Source of the DNA: Microbacterium sp. UFMG61
Lineage (GTDB): Bacteria > Actinomycetota > Actinomycetes > Actinomycetales > Microbacteriaceae
Direction of reading: 5' to 3'
Assembly: GCF_015354505.1 (NCBI RefSeq)
Contig: NZ_JACAFP010000010.1
Coordinates: 62,001 to 126,000 of the forward strand
Length of the DNA stretch: 64,000 nt
In this document: positions 51,444 to 61,301 of the stretch, in pieces
Layout of the letters: the number at the start of each line of letters is the position of its first letter
How positions within the stretch are numbered: position 1 is the first letter of the stretch
Notes under the pieces: generated by a model
Databases searched by the model: none
Told to the model about the DNA's origin: nothing
The model's input: the letters and a program-made list of their open reading frames with translations, nothing else
Program-made: the position numbers and the translations under genes

Positions 51444-53075
51444 TCAGTCGGAGCCTCCGGCCGGCGAGGGGTCGGGAATCTCCTCCGGCTTGTAGCGCGG
51501 CAGACGCGATGCGGGCAGGATCGCCACCGCACTGATGCCCGCGAGAAGGAGCAGGCCCAGCTTGAGCGTGCCGAGCCGGGCCTGCTCATTCACGGCCACT
51601 GCCGCCTCGATCTGCGCGGGCGTCGCATCGGTCGTCTCCAGCACGGCACGGAGATCGTCGTTGCTGACGAAGTTGACGGCGTCGAGATCGACCTGCGCCA
51701 CCAGCTCCGGGGGCAGCTCGGGGTTCTCCACGACCGCGCGCCCGACGCTCAACCCGAGCAACGACACGAGCAGCGCGCCGGCGAGAGCTGTTCCCACGGC
51801 CGAGGCCAGGTTCTGCGTCGTGCCGCGCAGCGACCCGACGTCGCCGGCGAGCTCCGACGGCGCCGAAGTCACGAGGACGTTGAAGACGAGCGTGACCAGC
51901 GCCCCCTGGCCGATGCCGAAGACGACGAGACCGAGGATGGTCGGCAGGGTCTCCCAGTTGTTGTTCACCACGAACGAGAGCCACACCAGCGCGACCGTGG
52001 TGAGGATGAATCCGAAGACACCGATCACCCGTGGCGGGTATCGCTTGTAGAAACGCACCACCAGAGTCGCCGTGATGAACACCGTGAGGTTGAACGGCAT
52101 CATCGCGAGTGAGGTGTCGAACGGCGTGCGCCCCTGCACGATCTGGATGTACAGCGGAATCGTGAAGTTCACGCAGGCCTCGAGGGCGACGACGATGAAC
52201 ATCGCGTAGACGGCGGCGCGCTCCTTCGAGGAGTCCAACACGCTGAGGTCGATGAGCGGCACCTTGCCCTCGGCCATCCGCCGGCGCGTCCAGACGAAGA
52301 AGAGCTGACCGAGCACGACACCGACGACGATGAAGATCGGCGCCGGCGAGAGCCCCAGAACGCTGAAGGGTGCGGCCTCGGTCGCCGCGACGGCACCCCA
52401 TCCGTTGAGGTTGTTGAAGCCGAGGGTCAGCAGCACGATCGCGACGCCGATGAGCAGAGATGCCACGAGGTCGATGCGGATCGATGCGTCACCGCGATCG
52501 CCTCGCAGGGTGAAACTGAACGCGAAGACGACCACGGCGATGCCGAACACGATGAAGAACATCGGACGCCACCCGACCAGCGTGCCCAGGGTGCCTCCGA
52601 TCAGGAACGCGGTGACGCCCGAGATGGCGCGAGCCGATCCGATCGCACCGATCGCCGTGGCCTGCTGCGCGCCGCGGTAGTTCTCGGCGATCAGCGCCAC
52701 GATCGAGGGCACGATGATGGCGGCCGCGGCACCGGCGACGGCCTGTCCGGCGATCGCCCAGCCGACGCTCGGCGCGGCGATCATGAACACAGCCGACGCG
52801 GCGAAGAGCCCGATCACGATACGGAAGATGAGCACCCATCCGACTCTCTGACCGAGTTTCGCGCCGGTCATGACGAGAGCAGCCACTGCGAGGCCGTACA
52901 TGACGATCGTGGTGCTCGCCACCGTCGGCGGTACGCCGAATTCACTGACGATCCCACCCAACGAGATCGGAAGCGCCGCGACGTTGAACGACATCAGCAC
53001 CTGCGCGAGGAAGAGACTGACCAGAGGCATCCAGGATGCCTTCGTCGTCGTGGAAGGAGAGGGAGAGTGGGTCAT
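51444..53075 (-). CDS. MFS transporter, DHA2 (14-helix) type
   Basis: 543 aa, major facilitator with about 14 membrane helices. First block MPLVSLFLAQVLMSFNVAALPI matches DHA2 drug/H+ antiporters; GWRPMFFIVFGIAVVV and RGTTQNLASAVGTALAGALL sit in conserved places. The extended periplasmic region near residues 465-510 (VENPELPPELVAQVDLDAVN) is common in the group. ATG 53075 has GAGG about 10 nt upstream. It follows the glutaminase stop by 32 bases, so the two may be co-transcribed. Substrate (antimicrobial or metabolite) cannot be read from sequence. Confidence 0.9.
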   Translation of the reverse strand: MTHSPSPSTTTKASWMPLVSLFLAQVLMSFNVAALPISLGGIVSEFGVPPTVASTTIVMYGLAVAALVMTGAKLGQRVGWVLIFRIVIGLFAASAVFMIAAPSVGWAIAGQAVAGAAAAIIVPSIVALIAENYRGAQQATAIGAIGSARAISGVTAFLIGGTLGTLVGWRPMFFIVFGIAVVVFAFSFTLRGDRGDASIRIDLVASLLIGVAIVLLTLGFNNLNGWGAVAATEAAPFSVLGLSPAPIFIVVGVVLGQLFFVWTRRRMAEGKVPLIDLSVLDSSKERAAVYAMFIVVALEACVNFTIPLYIQIVQGRTPFDTSLAMMPFNLTVFITATLVVRFYKRYPPRVIGVFGFILTTVALVWLSFVVNNNWETLPTILGLVVFGIGQGALVTLVFNVLVTSAPSELAGDVGSLRGTTQNLASAVGTALAGALLVSLLGLSVGRAVVENPELPPELVAQVDLDAVNFVSNDDLRAVLETTDATPAQIEAAVAVNEQARLGTLKLGLLLLAGISAVAILPASRLPRYKPEEIPDPSPAGGSD

Positions 53076-53107
53076 TGCCGTGTCCTCTGAACGAAGCGTG
53101 TGGGGTA

Positions 53108-54121
53108 TCAGGAACGGGTGGTCTCGGGCGCCGCGGGCGCTGAGGCGAACAGATTCAGGCCGAGCGACCGTGACAGGTGCCCGATGGCGAGCTGCGACCG
53201 CACCGAGTTGCCCGCGTCGTCGAGCCGCGGCGAGAAACCGGCGACCGCGCCCTTGCCCGGAGCGACCGCGACGATGCCACCGGACACACCGGACTTGGCC
53301 GGAAGGCCGATCTCGAAGAGCCACTCCCCCGAGCGCTCGTACAGTCCCGTCGACGCCACGACCGCGAGCGTGTCACGACAGACGTCTGCCGACACCACGC
53401 GGGCGCCGGTCACCGGGTTCACACCGCCGTCGGCCAGGGTCGCTCCCATCACGGCCAGGTCATGAGCTGTGACGCTGAGTGCGCACTGCCGCGTATAGAC
53501 GTCGACCACCTCGTCGGGCTCGCCCTCGAGCCGCCCATAGCCGCGCAGCAGCCGACCGATCGCGCGGTTGCGGTCGTTCGACTCCGCCTCCGATGCGTAC
53601 ACGACCCCATCAAGACCCAGCGAGCGCCCGGCGAACGCGGAGAGTCCGTCACGGAGTCGCTCCCACTGCTCGACGGACGTCGACCCGGGCATGAGCGCCG
53701 TGGTGGCGATCGCCCCCGCGTTCACCATGGGATTCATGGGGTGGCCCCCGTTGAGCTCGATCGCCATCACCGAGTTGAACGGCAGCCCGGTGTTGTTCAC
53801 GCCGACGATCTCACGCACTCGCTCGTGACCGTGCTCCTGGATCGCGAGCGCGTAGACGAACATCTTCGAGATCGACTGGATCGAGAAGCTGTGGAGCGCG
53901 TCACCGGCGTCATGCAGCCCGCCGTCGGATTCGATCAGCGCGAGGCCGAAGAGCTCCGGGTCGGCCTCCGCGAGGATGGGAATGTAGTCCGCGACCGTCC
54001 CGCTCCGCTCATCCGTATGGCGGCGGTGCGCCTCACGGACGAGCTCATCGACGCGCTCCCACCCGGGAAGTGTGCCGGTCGAGACGCTCTGCGTGATGTC
54101 GGTGAGCACTGCGGGGTCCAC
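53108..54121 (-). CDS. glsA: Glutaminase (GlsA family)
   Basis: 337 aa, beta-lactamase-like fold; converts glutamine to glutamate and ammonia. Ser-x-x-Lys motif SISKMF near residue 82, MVNAGAIATTAL, conserved Tyr in GYGRLE/QCALSVTAHDLAVM, and PAKSGVSGGIVAVAPGKG near the end. Start GTG 54121 with GAGGAGG 5 nt upstream. The tail (about 20 residues) is Ala/Ser/Pro-rich and not conserved. Followed by an MFS exporter gene. Confidence 0.95.
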   Translation of the reverse strand: MDPAVLTDITQSVSTGTLPGWERVDELVREAHRRHTDERSGTVADYIPILAEADPELFGLALIESDGGLHDAGDALHSFSIQSISKMFVYALAIQEHGHERVREIVGVNNTGLPFNSVMAIELNGGHPMNPMVNAGAIATTALMPGSTSVEQWERLRDGLSAFAGRSLGLDGVVYASEAESNDRNRAIGRLLRGYGRLEGEPDEVVDVYTRQCALSVTAHDLAVMGATLADGGVNPVTGARVVSADVCRDTLAVVASTGLYERSGEWLFEIGLPAKSGVSGGIVAVAPGKGAVAGFSPRLDDAGNSVRSQLAIGHLSRSLGLNLFASAPAAPETTRS

Positions 54122-54178
54122 TCGTCCTCCTCAGGATCGACGACGCCCCAGCCATCTTCCGCTCACCGTAGCGGCAGA

Positions 54179-54209
54179 GACGGCCCCCTGCCTAGGGCAG
54201 AGGGCCGTC
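54179..54209. terminator. Terminator-like hairpin between glutaminase and transglycosylase genes
   Basis: Arms 54179-54186 (GACGGCCC) and 54202-54209 (GGGCCGTC), with an inner pairing CCTGC/GCAG. It lies after the minus-strand transglycosylase gene, stop at 54252. Confidence 0.6.
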
Positions 54210-54251
54210 ATTCCAGAATTCAGGTCGCATGCGGTCATGCGACCTGTCGGA

Positions 54252-55133
54252 TCAGTACCAGTTCGTCGCCTGCGAGTGCCCCCAGGCGCTGCAGGGTGTG
54301 CCGTAGACCGACGAGATGTATCCGAGACCCCAGGAGATCTGGGTCGCCGCGTTCGTCTGCCAGTCACTGCCGGCCGAGGCCATCTTGCTTCCCGGGAGGG
54401 CCTGCGGGATTCCGGTCGCCCCGCCCGAGGCGTTGTAGGCCTTGTAGTTCCAGCCCGATTCCTTCGTCCACAGCGAGTTCAGGCACGAGAACTGATCGTC
54501 GCCCCAGCCGTACTGGCTCGAAGCCATGCTGCGGGCGGTCGCCTTCGCGCCGTCCACGGTGTTGGCCTGAGCCAGCGCCTCTGCCGCCGCCGCCGCCTCG
54601 GCTGCGGCCTGCTCGGCCGCAGCCTTGGCCTGCTGCGCGGCGTCATATGACGCCTGCAGCGCCGCCGTCTCGGCGACGACGGCCTCGGTTCCGGTGACGG
54701 TGTATGCGGTCAGACTCGTGAGCTCACGATCGCTGAGCGAGTCGCGATCGCCGAGCTGTCCGATCCACGCGGTGAGGTCCTGGGTCTCGACGGCTGCGGG
54801 CGCGCCGGCGAGGTCGAGACCGGAGCCTGCGACCTCGGCCGTCTTCGCGTCGGCCGCGGCGATCGCATCCTTCGCGAGCTTGATCGTGATCGCCGAGTCG
54901 TCGACGGTTTTGTGCAGAGGATCCGAACCGGTGACGAGGGCGGTCACATGGTCGACGGTGTCGGGCAGCTCGGCACCCGCGGCCGGAGCTGCGACGATGC
55001 CCGCGGTCAGGGCGAGGCCGATGACGCCACCGGTCACAGAGCCGAGGATCCACCGGGAGCGGCGGGAGTTCACAGAGGCACGTGCGGATGCCGCGTCGGA
55101 GGCGCGCCGAAGCGCACGGGAGTCATGAAGCAT
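54252..55133 (-). CDS. Exported lytic transglycosylase-like protein (SLT fold)
   Basis: 293 aa. Signal peptide: basic start, hydrophobic core VTGGVIGLALTAGIVAAP, likely cleavage after AAGA (about residue 52). A mostly helical middle with an Ala/Glu coiled coil (AAEQAAAEAAAAAEALAQ, about 175-195) precedes the SLT-type domain (residues ~210-293): SMASSQYGWGDDQFSCLNSL, catalytic Glu in LWTKESGWNY, GGATGIPQALPG. Cuts the glycan strand of peptidoglycan at the cell surface. Start taken at ATG 55133; no ribosome site is clear and an upstream start is possible. Two Cys flank the domain. Confidence 0.85.
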   Translation of the reverse strand: MLHDSRALRRASDAASARASVNSRRSRWILGSVTGGVIGLALTAGIVAAPAAGAELPDTVDHVTALVTGSDPLHKTVDDSAITIKLAKDAIAAADAKTAEVAGSGLDLAGAPAAVETQDLTAWIGQLGDRDSLSDRELTSLTAYTVTGTEAVVAETAALQASYDAAQQAKAAAEQAAAEAAAAAEALAQANTVDGAKATARSMASSQYGWGDDQFSCLNSLWTKESGWNYKAYNASGGATGIPQALPGSKMASAGSDWQTNAATQISWGLGYISSVYGTPCSAWGHSQATNWY

Positions 55134-55200
55134 GAATCGACTTTCGGGTCGTCGTACGCCCGTCACAGGACCCTCATCGGGAGTCGGCCCCAGGCGCAAG

Positions 55201-55216
55201 GTAACGATTCTGCAAC
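55201..55216 (-). promoter_or_regulatory. MtrA-box-like direct repeat upstream of the transglycosylase gene
   Basis: GTAAC at 55201-55205 and GCAAC at 55212-55216 (plus-strand reading), 11 bases apart, resemble the direct repeat reported for the MtrA response regulator, which controls peptidoglycan-hydrolase genes in actinobacteria. It lies about 70-85 bases upstream of the ATG. Identification is by likeness only. Confidence 0.35.
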
Positions 55217-55237
55217 AGCTCGCCTGGGCGTTTCGTG

Positions 55238-55284
55238 AGAGAAGGGCCCTGCACAGCCGTTACGGCAGTACAGGGCCCTTCTCT
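55238..55284. terminator. Terminator after typA
   Basis: Perfect 14-bp inverted repeat (55238-55251 AGAGAAGGGCCCTG with 55271-55284), 19-nt loop. Positioned just downstream of the typA stop (55295). Confidence 0.75.
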
Positions 55285-55294
55285 GAGAGGATTC

Positions 55295-57208
55295 TCAGGC
55301 GCTGGCGTCCTGGCGCTTCAGACGAGCGGTCTCGCGCGCACGCGTGTTCGCGTCGAGGTTCACCTTGCGGATGCGGACTACTTCGGGCGTGACCTCGACG
55401 CACTCGTCGTCACGCGCGAACTCGAGGCTCTCCTCGAGAGTCAGCTGGCGCGGAGGCGTCATCGACTCGAAGGTGTCGGAGCTCGCCGCACGCATGTTGG
55501 TGAGCTTCTTCTCCTTGGTGATGTTCACGTCCATGTCGTCGGCGCGCGAGTTCTCGCCGATGACCATGCCCTCGTAGACCTCCTGCGTGGGCTGCACGAA
55601 GAACGACATGCGCTCCTGCAGGGCGATCATCGCGAACGGGGTGACGACACCCTGACGGTCTGCGACGATCGAGCCGTTCTGACGGGTCGTGATGGAACCG
55701 GCCCACGGCTCGTAGCCGTGCGAGATCGCGTTGGCGATGCCCGTGCCGCGCGTCGTGGTGAGGAACTCGCTGCGGAAGCCGATGAGGCCGCGCGACGGGA
55801 CGATGAACTCCATGCGCACCCAGCCGGTGCCGTGGTTCGTCATGTTCTCCATGCGGCCCTTGCGGTTCGCGAGAAGCTGCGTGATCGCGCCGAGGTGCTC
55901 CTCCGGCGTGTCGATCGTCAGGTGCTCGAAAGGCTCGTAGGTCTTGCCGTCGATCTTCTTCGTGACCACCTGCGGCTTGCCGACCGTGAGCTCGAAGCCC
56001 TCGCGACGCATGTTCTCGACGAGGATGGCGAGAGCCAGCTCACCGCGTCCCTGCACCTCCCACGCGTCGGGGCGTCCGATGTCGACGACCTTGAGCGAGA
56101 CGTTGCCGATCAGCTCCTTGTCGAGACGGTCCTTGACCATGCGAGCCGTGAGCTTGTGCCCCTTGACCTTGCCCATGAGCGGCGAGGTGTTCGTGCCGAT
56201 CGTCATCGAGATGGCGGGGTCGTCGACCGTGATCGCAGGAAGCGGGCGGACGTCCTCGGGGTCGGCGATGGTCTCACCGATGGTGATGTTCTCGAAACCG
56301 GCGATGGCGACGATGTCGCCGGGGCCGGCGGACTCGGCCGGGTAGCGCTCGAGCGCACGGGTCTTGAGCAGCTCGGTGATGCGGGCGTTGCTGGTGCTGC
56401 CGTCGGCGCGGACCCACGCGACCGTCTGACCCTTCTTCAGCGTGCCGTTGAAGACGCGCAGCAGCGCGAGGCGGCCGAGGAAGGGGCTGGAGTCGAGGTT
56501 GGTGACCCAGGCCTGCAGCGGGTGCTCGTCGTCGTACGCCGGAGCGGGGACGTGCTCGAGGATCGCCTCGAAGAGCGGCTCGAGGTCGTCGTTGTCGGGC
56601 AGCGAGCCGTCGGCGGGACGGTTCTGCGATGCCGCGCCGGCACGACCGGACGCGTAGACCACCGGCACGTCGAGCAGCGCGTCGACGTCGAGGTCGGGCA
56701 CATCGTCGACGAGGTCGGATGCGAGACCCAGCAGCAGGTCGTGCGCCTCTTCCTCGACCTCGGCGATGCGAGCGTCGGGGCGGTCGGTCTTGTTGACCAG
56801 GAGGATGACGGGGAGCTTGGACTCGAGAGCCTTGCGCAGCACGAAGCGGGTCTGCGGCAGCGGCCCCTCGCTCGCGTCGACGAGCAGGACGACCCCGTCG
56901 ACCATCGACAGTCCGCGCTCGACCTCACCGCCGAAGTCGGCGTGACCCGGGGTGTCGATCACGTTGATCGTGATCTCCTTGCCCTGGGCGTGCTTGCCCT
57001 TGTAGGTGATCGCCGTGTTCTTGGCGAGGATCGTGATGCCCTTCTCGCGCTCGAGGTCGTTCGAGTCCATGGCGCGCTCATCGACGTGGGCGTGTTCACC
57101 GAACGAGCCGGTCTGGCGGAGCATCGCGTCGACGAGGGTGGTCTTACCGTGGTCGACGTGCGCGACGATTGCGACGTTACGGAGGTCAGAGCGAAGGGCG
57201 TGCGCCAT
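55295..57208 (-). CDS. typA: Translational GTPase TypA/BipA
   Basis: 637 aa, ribosome-associated GTPase involved in 50S assembly and stress response. G1 AHVDHGKTT (about 16-24), G2 EREKGIT, G3 DTPGHADF, G4 NKTD in LVNKTDRPD; domain II-V including the C-terminal domain unique to TypA ([34 protein letters not shown]). Full length. ATG 57208 with TAGGAC on the minus strand (57220-57215) 6 nt upstream suggests a leaderless message. The divergent CPBP gene starts 102 bases away. Confidence 0.97.
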   Translation of the reverse strand: MAHALRSDLRNVAIVAHVDHGKTTLVDAMLRQTGSFGEHAHVDERAMDSNDLEREKGITILAKNTAITYKGKHAQGKEITINVIDTPGHADFGGEVERGLSMVDGVVLLVDASEGPLPQTRFVLRKALESKLPVILLVNKTDRPDARIAEVEEEAHDLLLGLASDLVDDVPDLDVDALLDVPVVYASGRAGAASQNRPADGSLPDNDDLEPLFEAILEHVPAPAYDDEHPLQAWVTNLDSSPFLGRLALLRVFNGTLKKGQTVAWVRADGSTSNARITELLKTRALERYPAESAGPGDIVAIAGFENITIGETIADPEDVRPLPAITVDDPAISMTIGTNTSPLMGKVKGHKLTARMVKDRLDKELIGNVSLKVVDIGRPDAWEVQGRGELALAILVENMRREGFELTVGKPQVVTKKIDGKTYEPFEHLTIDTPEEHLGAITQLLANRKGRMENMTNHGTGWVRMEFIVPSRGLIGFRSEFLTTTRGTGIANAISHGYEPWAGSITTRQNGSIVADRQGVVTPFAMIALQERMSFFVQPTQEVYEGMVIGENSRADDMDVNITKEKKLTNMRAASSDTFESMTPPRQLTLEESLEFARDDECVEVTPEVVRIRKVNLDANTRARETARLKRQDASA

Positions 57209-57309
57209 GCAAGTGTCCTAAAGAGTGTGGGTTTTTGCCGGGAAGCCGACATTCCAGGTTACCGTACGCGCACGGCGGGTTCCTGAGCAGTCGAAGTACG
57301 ATCAGGATC

Positions 57310-58095
57310 GTGACCTCCCCGTTCGCCGATTCCGCCCCGTCGCGCACCCGCCTGTGGTGGGAGATCGCGATCGTGCTGGCCCTCGGCCTGGGCCAGTCCG
57401 CGATCTACGCGATCGTGCAGCTGGCCTATCGGCTGACCGATGAGACGCCCCTCGCCGACCAGACGGCGACGCTGAATCCGTCGCGCAGCGATCGCGAGAT
57501 CTTCGACCTGATCTACCAGGTGCTCTCGATCGGCTTCTCGCTGGTCCCGGTGCTGCTCGTGTGCTTTCTGCTCTGGCAGTCATCCCGGCCCCATCTCGGC
57601 AGGCTCGGCCTTGACGGCACGAGGACGGCATCCGACATCGGACGGGGCGTCCTGCTCGTCGCGGCGATCGGCATCCCGGGCATCGGGCTCTACCTGGCCG
57701 GGAGATCCCTGGGCTTCTTCGTCGCAGTCGACCCCTCGGGCCAGGGTGCCCATTGGTGGACCGTGCCGGTCCTGCTTCTCGCAGCCGCTCGCGCATCACT
57801 GCAGGAGGAGTTCGTCGTGCTCGGCTATCTCTTCGCGCGGCTGAAGCAGCTGGGCTGGGGGCCCTGGACCATCGTCCTCACGACCTCGCTGCTGAGAGCG
57901 AGCTACCACCTCTATCAGGGGCCGGGAGCCTTCATCGGCAACCTCGCGATGGGGCTTCTGTTCGGCTCGCTCTTCCAGCGCAGTGGCCGGCTCATGCCGT
58001 TCCTCGTCGCGCACTTCCTGATCGATGCGACGGTGTTCGTCGGGTATCCGTGGGCGGCGAGTGCATTCCCCGCACTGTTCGGCCTCCCGGACTGA
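57310..58095 (+). CDS. CPBP-family intramembrane metalloprotease (type II CAAX prenyl protease-like)
   Basis: 261 aa, about 7-8 helices. Catalytic motif 1 SLQEEFVVLGYLFARL (Glu-Glu and Arg), motif 2 LLRASYHLYQGPG (His), motif 3 AHFLIDATVF (His-Phe-Asp in the Abi pattern). Cleaves within membranes; bacteriocin-immunity roles are known for some members but unsupported here. GTG 57310 follows TACGAT (57297-57302) by 7 nt, leaderless. It ends against the convergent membrane protein gene. Confidence 0.9.
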   Translation: MTSPFADSAPSRTRLWWEIAIVLALGLGQSAIYAIVQLAYRLTDETPLADQTATLNPSRSDREIFDLIYQVLSIGFSLVPVLLVCFLLWQSSRPHLGRLGLDGTRTASDIGRGVLLVAAIGIPGIGLYLAGRSLGFFVAVDPSGQGAHWWTVPVLLLAAARASLQEEFVVLGYLFARLKQLGWGPWTIVLTTSLLRASYHLYQGPGAFIGNLAMGLLFGSLFQRSGRLMPFLVAHFLIDATVFVGYPWAASAFPALFGLPD

Positions 58096-58120
58096 GACGG
58101 TCCGACGTGCAGGGGGTCGT

Positions 58121-58684
58121 TCAGCCGTTCGCGATGAGCACGGAGACGACGGCCCAGAGCACGATGACTCCGAGCGCGATGAGCGCCTGAGAATCCCAGC
58201 TTCGGCGGATCGGAGCATCCGCCGTGTGGGAAGCGGCCTCCCACCGGTCGCGGATCTCGGTCAGGTCACGGAGACCGGTCGGTGCCTTGGCCTCCTCGTC
58301 TCCGCCGGCCGGACGACGCACCGGACGTGCTCGCGCGGGACCTCCATAGCAGGAGAGGTCGGAGCCGTCGTCGAGCGAGAAGAGCAGCTGCCAGCGCAGA
58401 TCGATGTCGCGCACACGCCTCCACCCGAAAGACGTCTTGCGAAGCATGTTCTGCACGACCGCGCCCTCGTCGTCGACACGGACGGCCGACACGAAAGCGA
58501 TCTCGTAGACCACCCAGAGCCCGAGGAGCACCCAGGGCGCGAGCAACAGCATCTGCCCCCAGCCGGCGCGCACGGCGGCGTCGCCGAGCAGGAACAGCGC
58601 CAGCAGGGAGCACAGCACGAGGGAGACAGGCCCGGAGGCCGCACGGAATGTCCGTACGGCCTCCGGTGGAGGGGTGGTGGTCAC
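58121..58684 (-). CDS. Small membrane protein with PH-like surface domain, unknown role
   Basis: 187 aa. Two helices near the N-terminus (SLVLCSLLALFLLGDAAV and LLLAPWVLLGLWVVYEIAFV), then a beta-rich part (VSAVRVDDEGAVVQNMLRKTS...RRVRDIDLRWQ) resembling a bacterial PH domain, an Arg/Gly-rich loop, and a third C-terminal helix (ALIALGVIVLWAVVSVLIA). GTG 58684 sits 2 nt after the ABC-transporter ATPase stop (58687), so it is the last gene of the peptide-transporter operon. No function motif. It is conserved enough in outline to be a real gene. Confidence 0.75.
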   Translation of the reverse strand: MTTTPPPEAVRTFRAASGPVSLVLCSLLALFLLGDAAVRAGWGQMLLLAPWVLLGLWVVYEIAFVSAVRVDDEGAVVQNMLRKTSFGWRRVRDIDLRWQLLFSLDDGSDLSCYGGPARARPVRRPAGGDEEAKAPTGLRDLTEIRDRWEAASHTADAPIRRSWDSQALIALGVIVLWAVVSVLIANG

Positions 58685-58686
58685 GC

Positions 58687-60360
58687 TCAGTGACCGCCGA
58701 GGGTGATCGACGCACCCGGGATCGCCTTGAGCAGACGATCCGTGTACTCCTGCTGCGGGTTGGCGAAGATCTCGTCGACGGTGCCCTGCTCGACGATCTT
58801 CCCCTTCTCCATGACGCACACGAGGTCGCTCGACACACGGACGACCGCGAGGTCGTGCGTGATGAACAGGTACGTGAGTCCGAGTTCCGACTGCAGCTCG
58901 GCGAGGAGCTGAAGGACCTGGTCCTGCACCAGCACGTCGAGAGCAGACACGGCCTCATCGAGGACGATGATGTCGGGCTTGAGAGCGAGCGCACGCGCGA
59001 TCGCGACGCGCTGGCGCTGTCCACCCGAGAGCTCGTTCGGATACCGGGTGGCCAGCACTCGGGGCAGCGAGACCTGGTCGAGGAGCTCCTCGACGCGCTC
59101 ACGATGCGAGGCGCGGTCGCCGACGCCGTGGATCTGCAGCGGCTCAGCGATCGTGTTGCCGATGTTGCGCAGCGGGTCGAGCGATCCGTACGGGTCCTGG
59201 AAGACCGGCTGCATGCGCCGACGAAGACCGAACGCCTGAGCGTTCGAGAGCTTCGACACATCCTGGCCGTCGATCTCGATGGTGCCGCTGGTCGGCTCCT
59301 CGAGCTTCAGCACCATCTTCGCGACGGTGGACTTGCCCGAACCCGACTCCCCCACCAGAGCCAGCGTCTTGCCGCGGGGGATCTCGAAGGACACGTCGTC
59401 GACCGCACGGAACGCTTCGCTGCGGAAGTTCCCCTGACGGATCTTGTAGTCCTTCGTGAGTCCCGCCACACGCACGGTCGGCGGAATGGCGGCGAGATTT
59501 TCGAGAGTCTCGATCCCCCGGTCCTCCACCACGGCCTGAATGCGCTGCGACGCCACGCTGGGAGCCGCAGCCACCAGACGCTTCGTGTACGGGTGCTGCG
59601 GATCCTCGAGGATCTGCCGGCTCGGCCCCGCCTCGACGATGTTGCCGCCGTTCATCACGATGATCTTGTCCGCGCGCTCGGCGGCGAGGCCGAGGTCGTG
59701 CGTGATCAGGAGCACCGAGGTGCCCTTGTCGCGGGTGAGCGACGCCATGTGATCGAGGATCACGCGCTGCACCGTCACGTCGAGAGCTGAGGTCGGCTCG
59801 TCGGCGATGAGCAGCTTCGGGTCCGCCGCGAGGCCCATCCCGATGAGCGCACGCTGACGCATTCCGCCCGAGAACTGGTGCGGGAACTGGTGCAGACGCT
59901 TCTCGGCGTCGGCGAGCCCGGCCTGCTGCAGCACCTCGACCGTGCGTGCTTTGGCGGCCTCGCGGCCCTGGGCGATGCCGTTCGCACGGATCGCCTCCTT
60001 GACCTGGAATCCGATGCTCCACACGGGGTTGAGGTTCGACATCGGGTCCTGCGGCACGAAGCCGATGTCCCGACCGCGGACCGCCTCGATCTCGCGACGG
60101 CTGAGCGTGGTCAGCTCGCGACCGTCGAGGGTGATCGATCCGGACGTGACCTGACCGGTACCCGGGAGCAGGTTCACGATCGCCGTGGCGGTCGTGGACT
60201 TGCCGGAACCCGACTCCCCCACGATGGCGACGGTCTCACCGGACATGATGTCGAAGCTGACTCCGTGGAGCACTTCGCGCAGACCTTCCTGCGTGCGGAA
60301 CGCGACGGTGAGGTCGCGAACGCTCAGCAGCGGGACCTGTTCGGTGATGCGCTCGCTCAT
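58687..60360 (-). CDS. Peptide ABC transporter ATP-binding protein (DppD-DppF fusion)
   Basis: 557 aa with two complete ABC ATPase domains. Domain 1 (about 1-260): Walker [16 protein letters not shown], signature [10 protein letters not shown], Walker [10 protein letters not shown]. Domain 2 (about 290-557): [14 protein letters not shown], signature [12 protein letters not shown], Walker [13 protein letters not shown]. Each carries the C-terminal oligopeptide-transporter extension ([25 protein letters not shown]). Energises the Dpp/Opp importer encoded by the neighbours. ATG 60360 overlaps the permease stop (ATGA, 60357-60360). Confidence 0.95.
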   Translation of the reverse strand: MSERITEQVPLLSVRDLTVAFRTQEGLREVLHGVSFDIMSGETVAIVGESGSGKSTTATAIVNLLPGTGQVTSGSITLDGRELTTLSRREIEAVRGRDIGFVPQDPMSNLNPVWSIGFQVKEAIRANGIAQGREAAKARTVEVLQQAGLADAEKRLHQFPHQFSGGMRQRALIGMGLAADPKLLIADEPTSALDVTVQRVILDHMASLTRDKGTSVLLITHDLGLAAERADKIIVMNGGNIVEAGPSRQILEDPQHPYTKRLVAAAPSVASQRIQAVVEDRGIETLENLAAIPPTVRVAGLTKDYKIRQGNFRSEAFRAVDDVSFEIPRGKTLALVGESGSGKSTVAKMVLKLEEPTSGTIEIDGQDVSKLSNAQAFGLRRRMQPVFQDPYGSLDPLRNIGNTIAEPLQIHGVGDRASHRERVEELLDQVSLPRVLATRYPNELSGGQRQRVAIARALALKPDIIVLDEAVSALDVLVQDQVLQLLAELQSELGLTYLFITHDLAVVRVSSDLVCVMEKGKIVEQGTVDEIFANPQQEYTDRLLKAIPGASITLGGH

Positions 60361-61301
60361 CGGCGTGCCCTCGCCTTCGGGTCGAGGGCGTCTCGGATGA
60401 GCTCGCCCAGGGTGACGAACGCCAGCACCGCGAGGGTCAGGGCGATCGACGGATAGATGAGCGCCATCGGAGCGACGCGCAGGGAGGCCTGAGCCTTGGC
60501 GATGTCGTTGCCCCACGACATGACGTCGCTGCCGAGACCGACACCGAGGAACGACAGGGTCGCCTCCGCGACGATCGCCGCGGCGAGACCGAGGGTCGAC
60601 ACCACGAGCAGCGGTGCGATGGCGTTCGGGACGACGTGGTTCACGAGGATCTTGAACTTCGACTGACCGAGAGCTTGCGAAGCCATCACGAAGTCGGCCT
60701 GGCGCACACGGAGCACTTCGGCTCGCACGACTCGGGCCGTGGATGCCCAGGCGAACGCGCCGATCGCGAATGCGAGGGTCCAGACCGAGCGAGCATCCCG
60801 GAACACCGTCATCACGACGACAGCCGCCAGGATGTATGGGATCGCGAAGAAGATGTCACCGATGCGCGACAGCAGGCCGTCGAGCCATCCGCCGTAGAAT
60901 CCGGCGAGGGCGCCCATGATCAGACCGAGGACCGAGGAGATCACCGTGGCGATCAGGCCCACGGCCAGCGACGTCTGGGATCCCCACACGATGCGCGCGT
61001 AGATGTCGCAGCCCTGGAAGGTGAAGCCGAGCGGGTGTCCCTCGGTCGGACCGCCGTTGCTGTTGGACAGCTGGCAGTCGTCGTTCGGCGGCGTCGAGGT
61101 GAACAGCGTCGGCCACACGGCCATCACCAGGAAGAAGACCGCCAGGGCGACGGAGAACCAGAACAGGGGGCGGCGACGCAGGTCGAACCAGGCGTCCCGC
61201 CACAGGTTGCTGGGCTTGTCAGAGATGCGCACGGCATCGACGGCGATCGACTCGGTCTCGACCGGGGCGACGTAGTGCTTCTGGGTGGTGGGATCAGGCA
61301 T
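60357..61301 (-). CDS. Peptide ABC transporter permease (DppC/OppC type)
   Basis: 314 aa, about six helices. N-terminal segment (~40 residues) then the first helix PLFWFSVALAVFFLVMAVWP; a periplasmic loop with two Cys (DDCQLSN, FQGCDIYAR); and the BPD-transporter motif EATLSFLGVGLGSDVMSWGN near residues 240-260, plus ASQALGQSKFKILVNHVVPN (EAA loop contacting the ATPase). Overlaps the next permease (DppB) by 8 bases. Pairs with it in the membrane. Confidence 0.95.
   Translation of the reverse strand: MPDPTTQKHYVAPVETESIAVDAVRISDKPSNLWRDAWFDLRRRPLFWFSVALAVFFLVMAVWPTLFTSTPPNDDCQLSNSNGGPTEGHPLGFTFQGCDIYARIVWGSQTSLAVGLIATVISSVLGLIMGALAGFYGGWLDGLLSRIGDIFFAIPYILAAVVVMTVFRDARSVWTLAFAIGAFAWASTARVVRAEVLRVRQADFVMASQALGQSKFKILVNHVVPNAIAPLLVVSTLGLAAAIVAEATLSFLGVGLGSDVMSWGNDIAKAQASLRVAPMALIYPSIALTLAVLAFVTLGELIRDALDPKARARR

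Noticed and set aside
55134..55240. c-di-AMP (ydaO-type) riboswitch before the transglycosylase gene
   Set aside because: Such riboswitches precede actinobacterial wall-hydrolase genes, but the conserved core could not be found and the gap (about 100 bases) is too short for the full fold plus a promoter.
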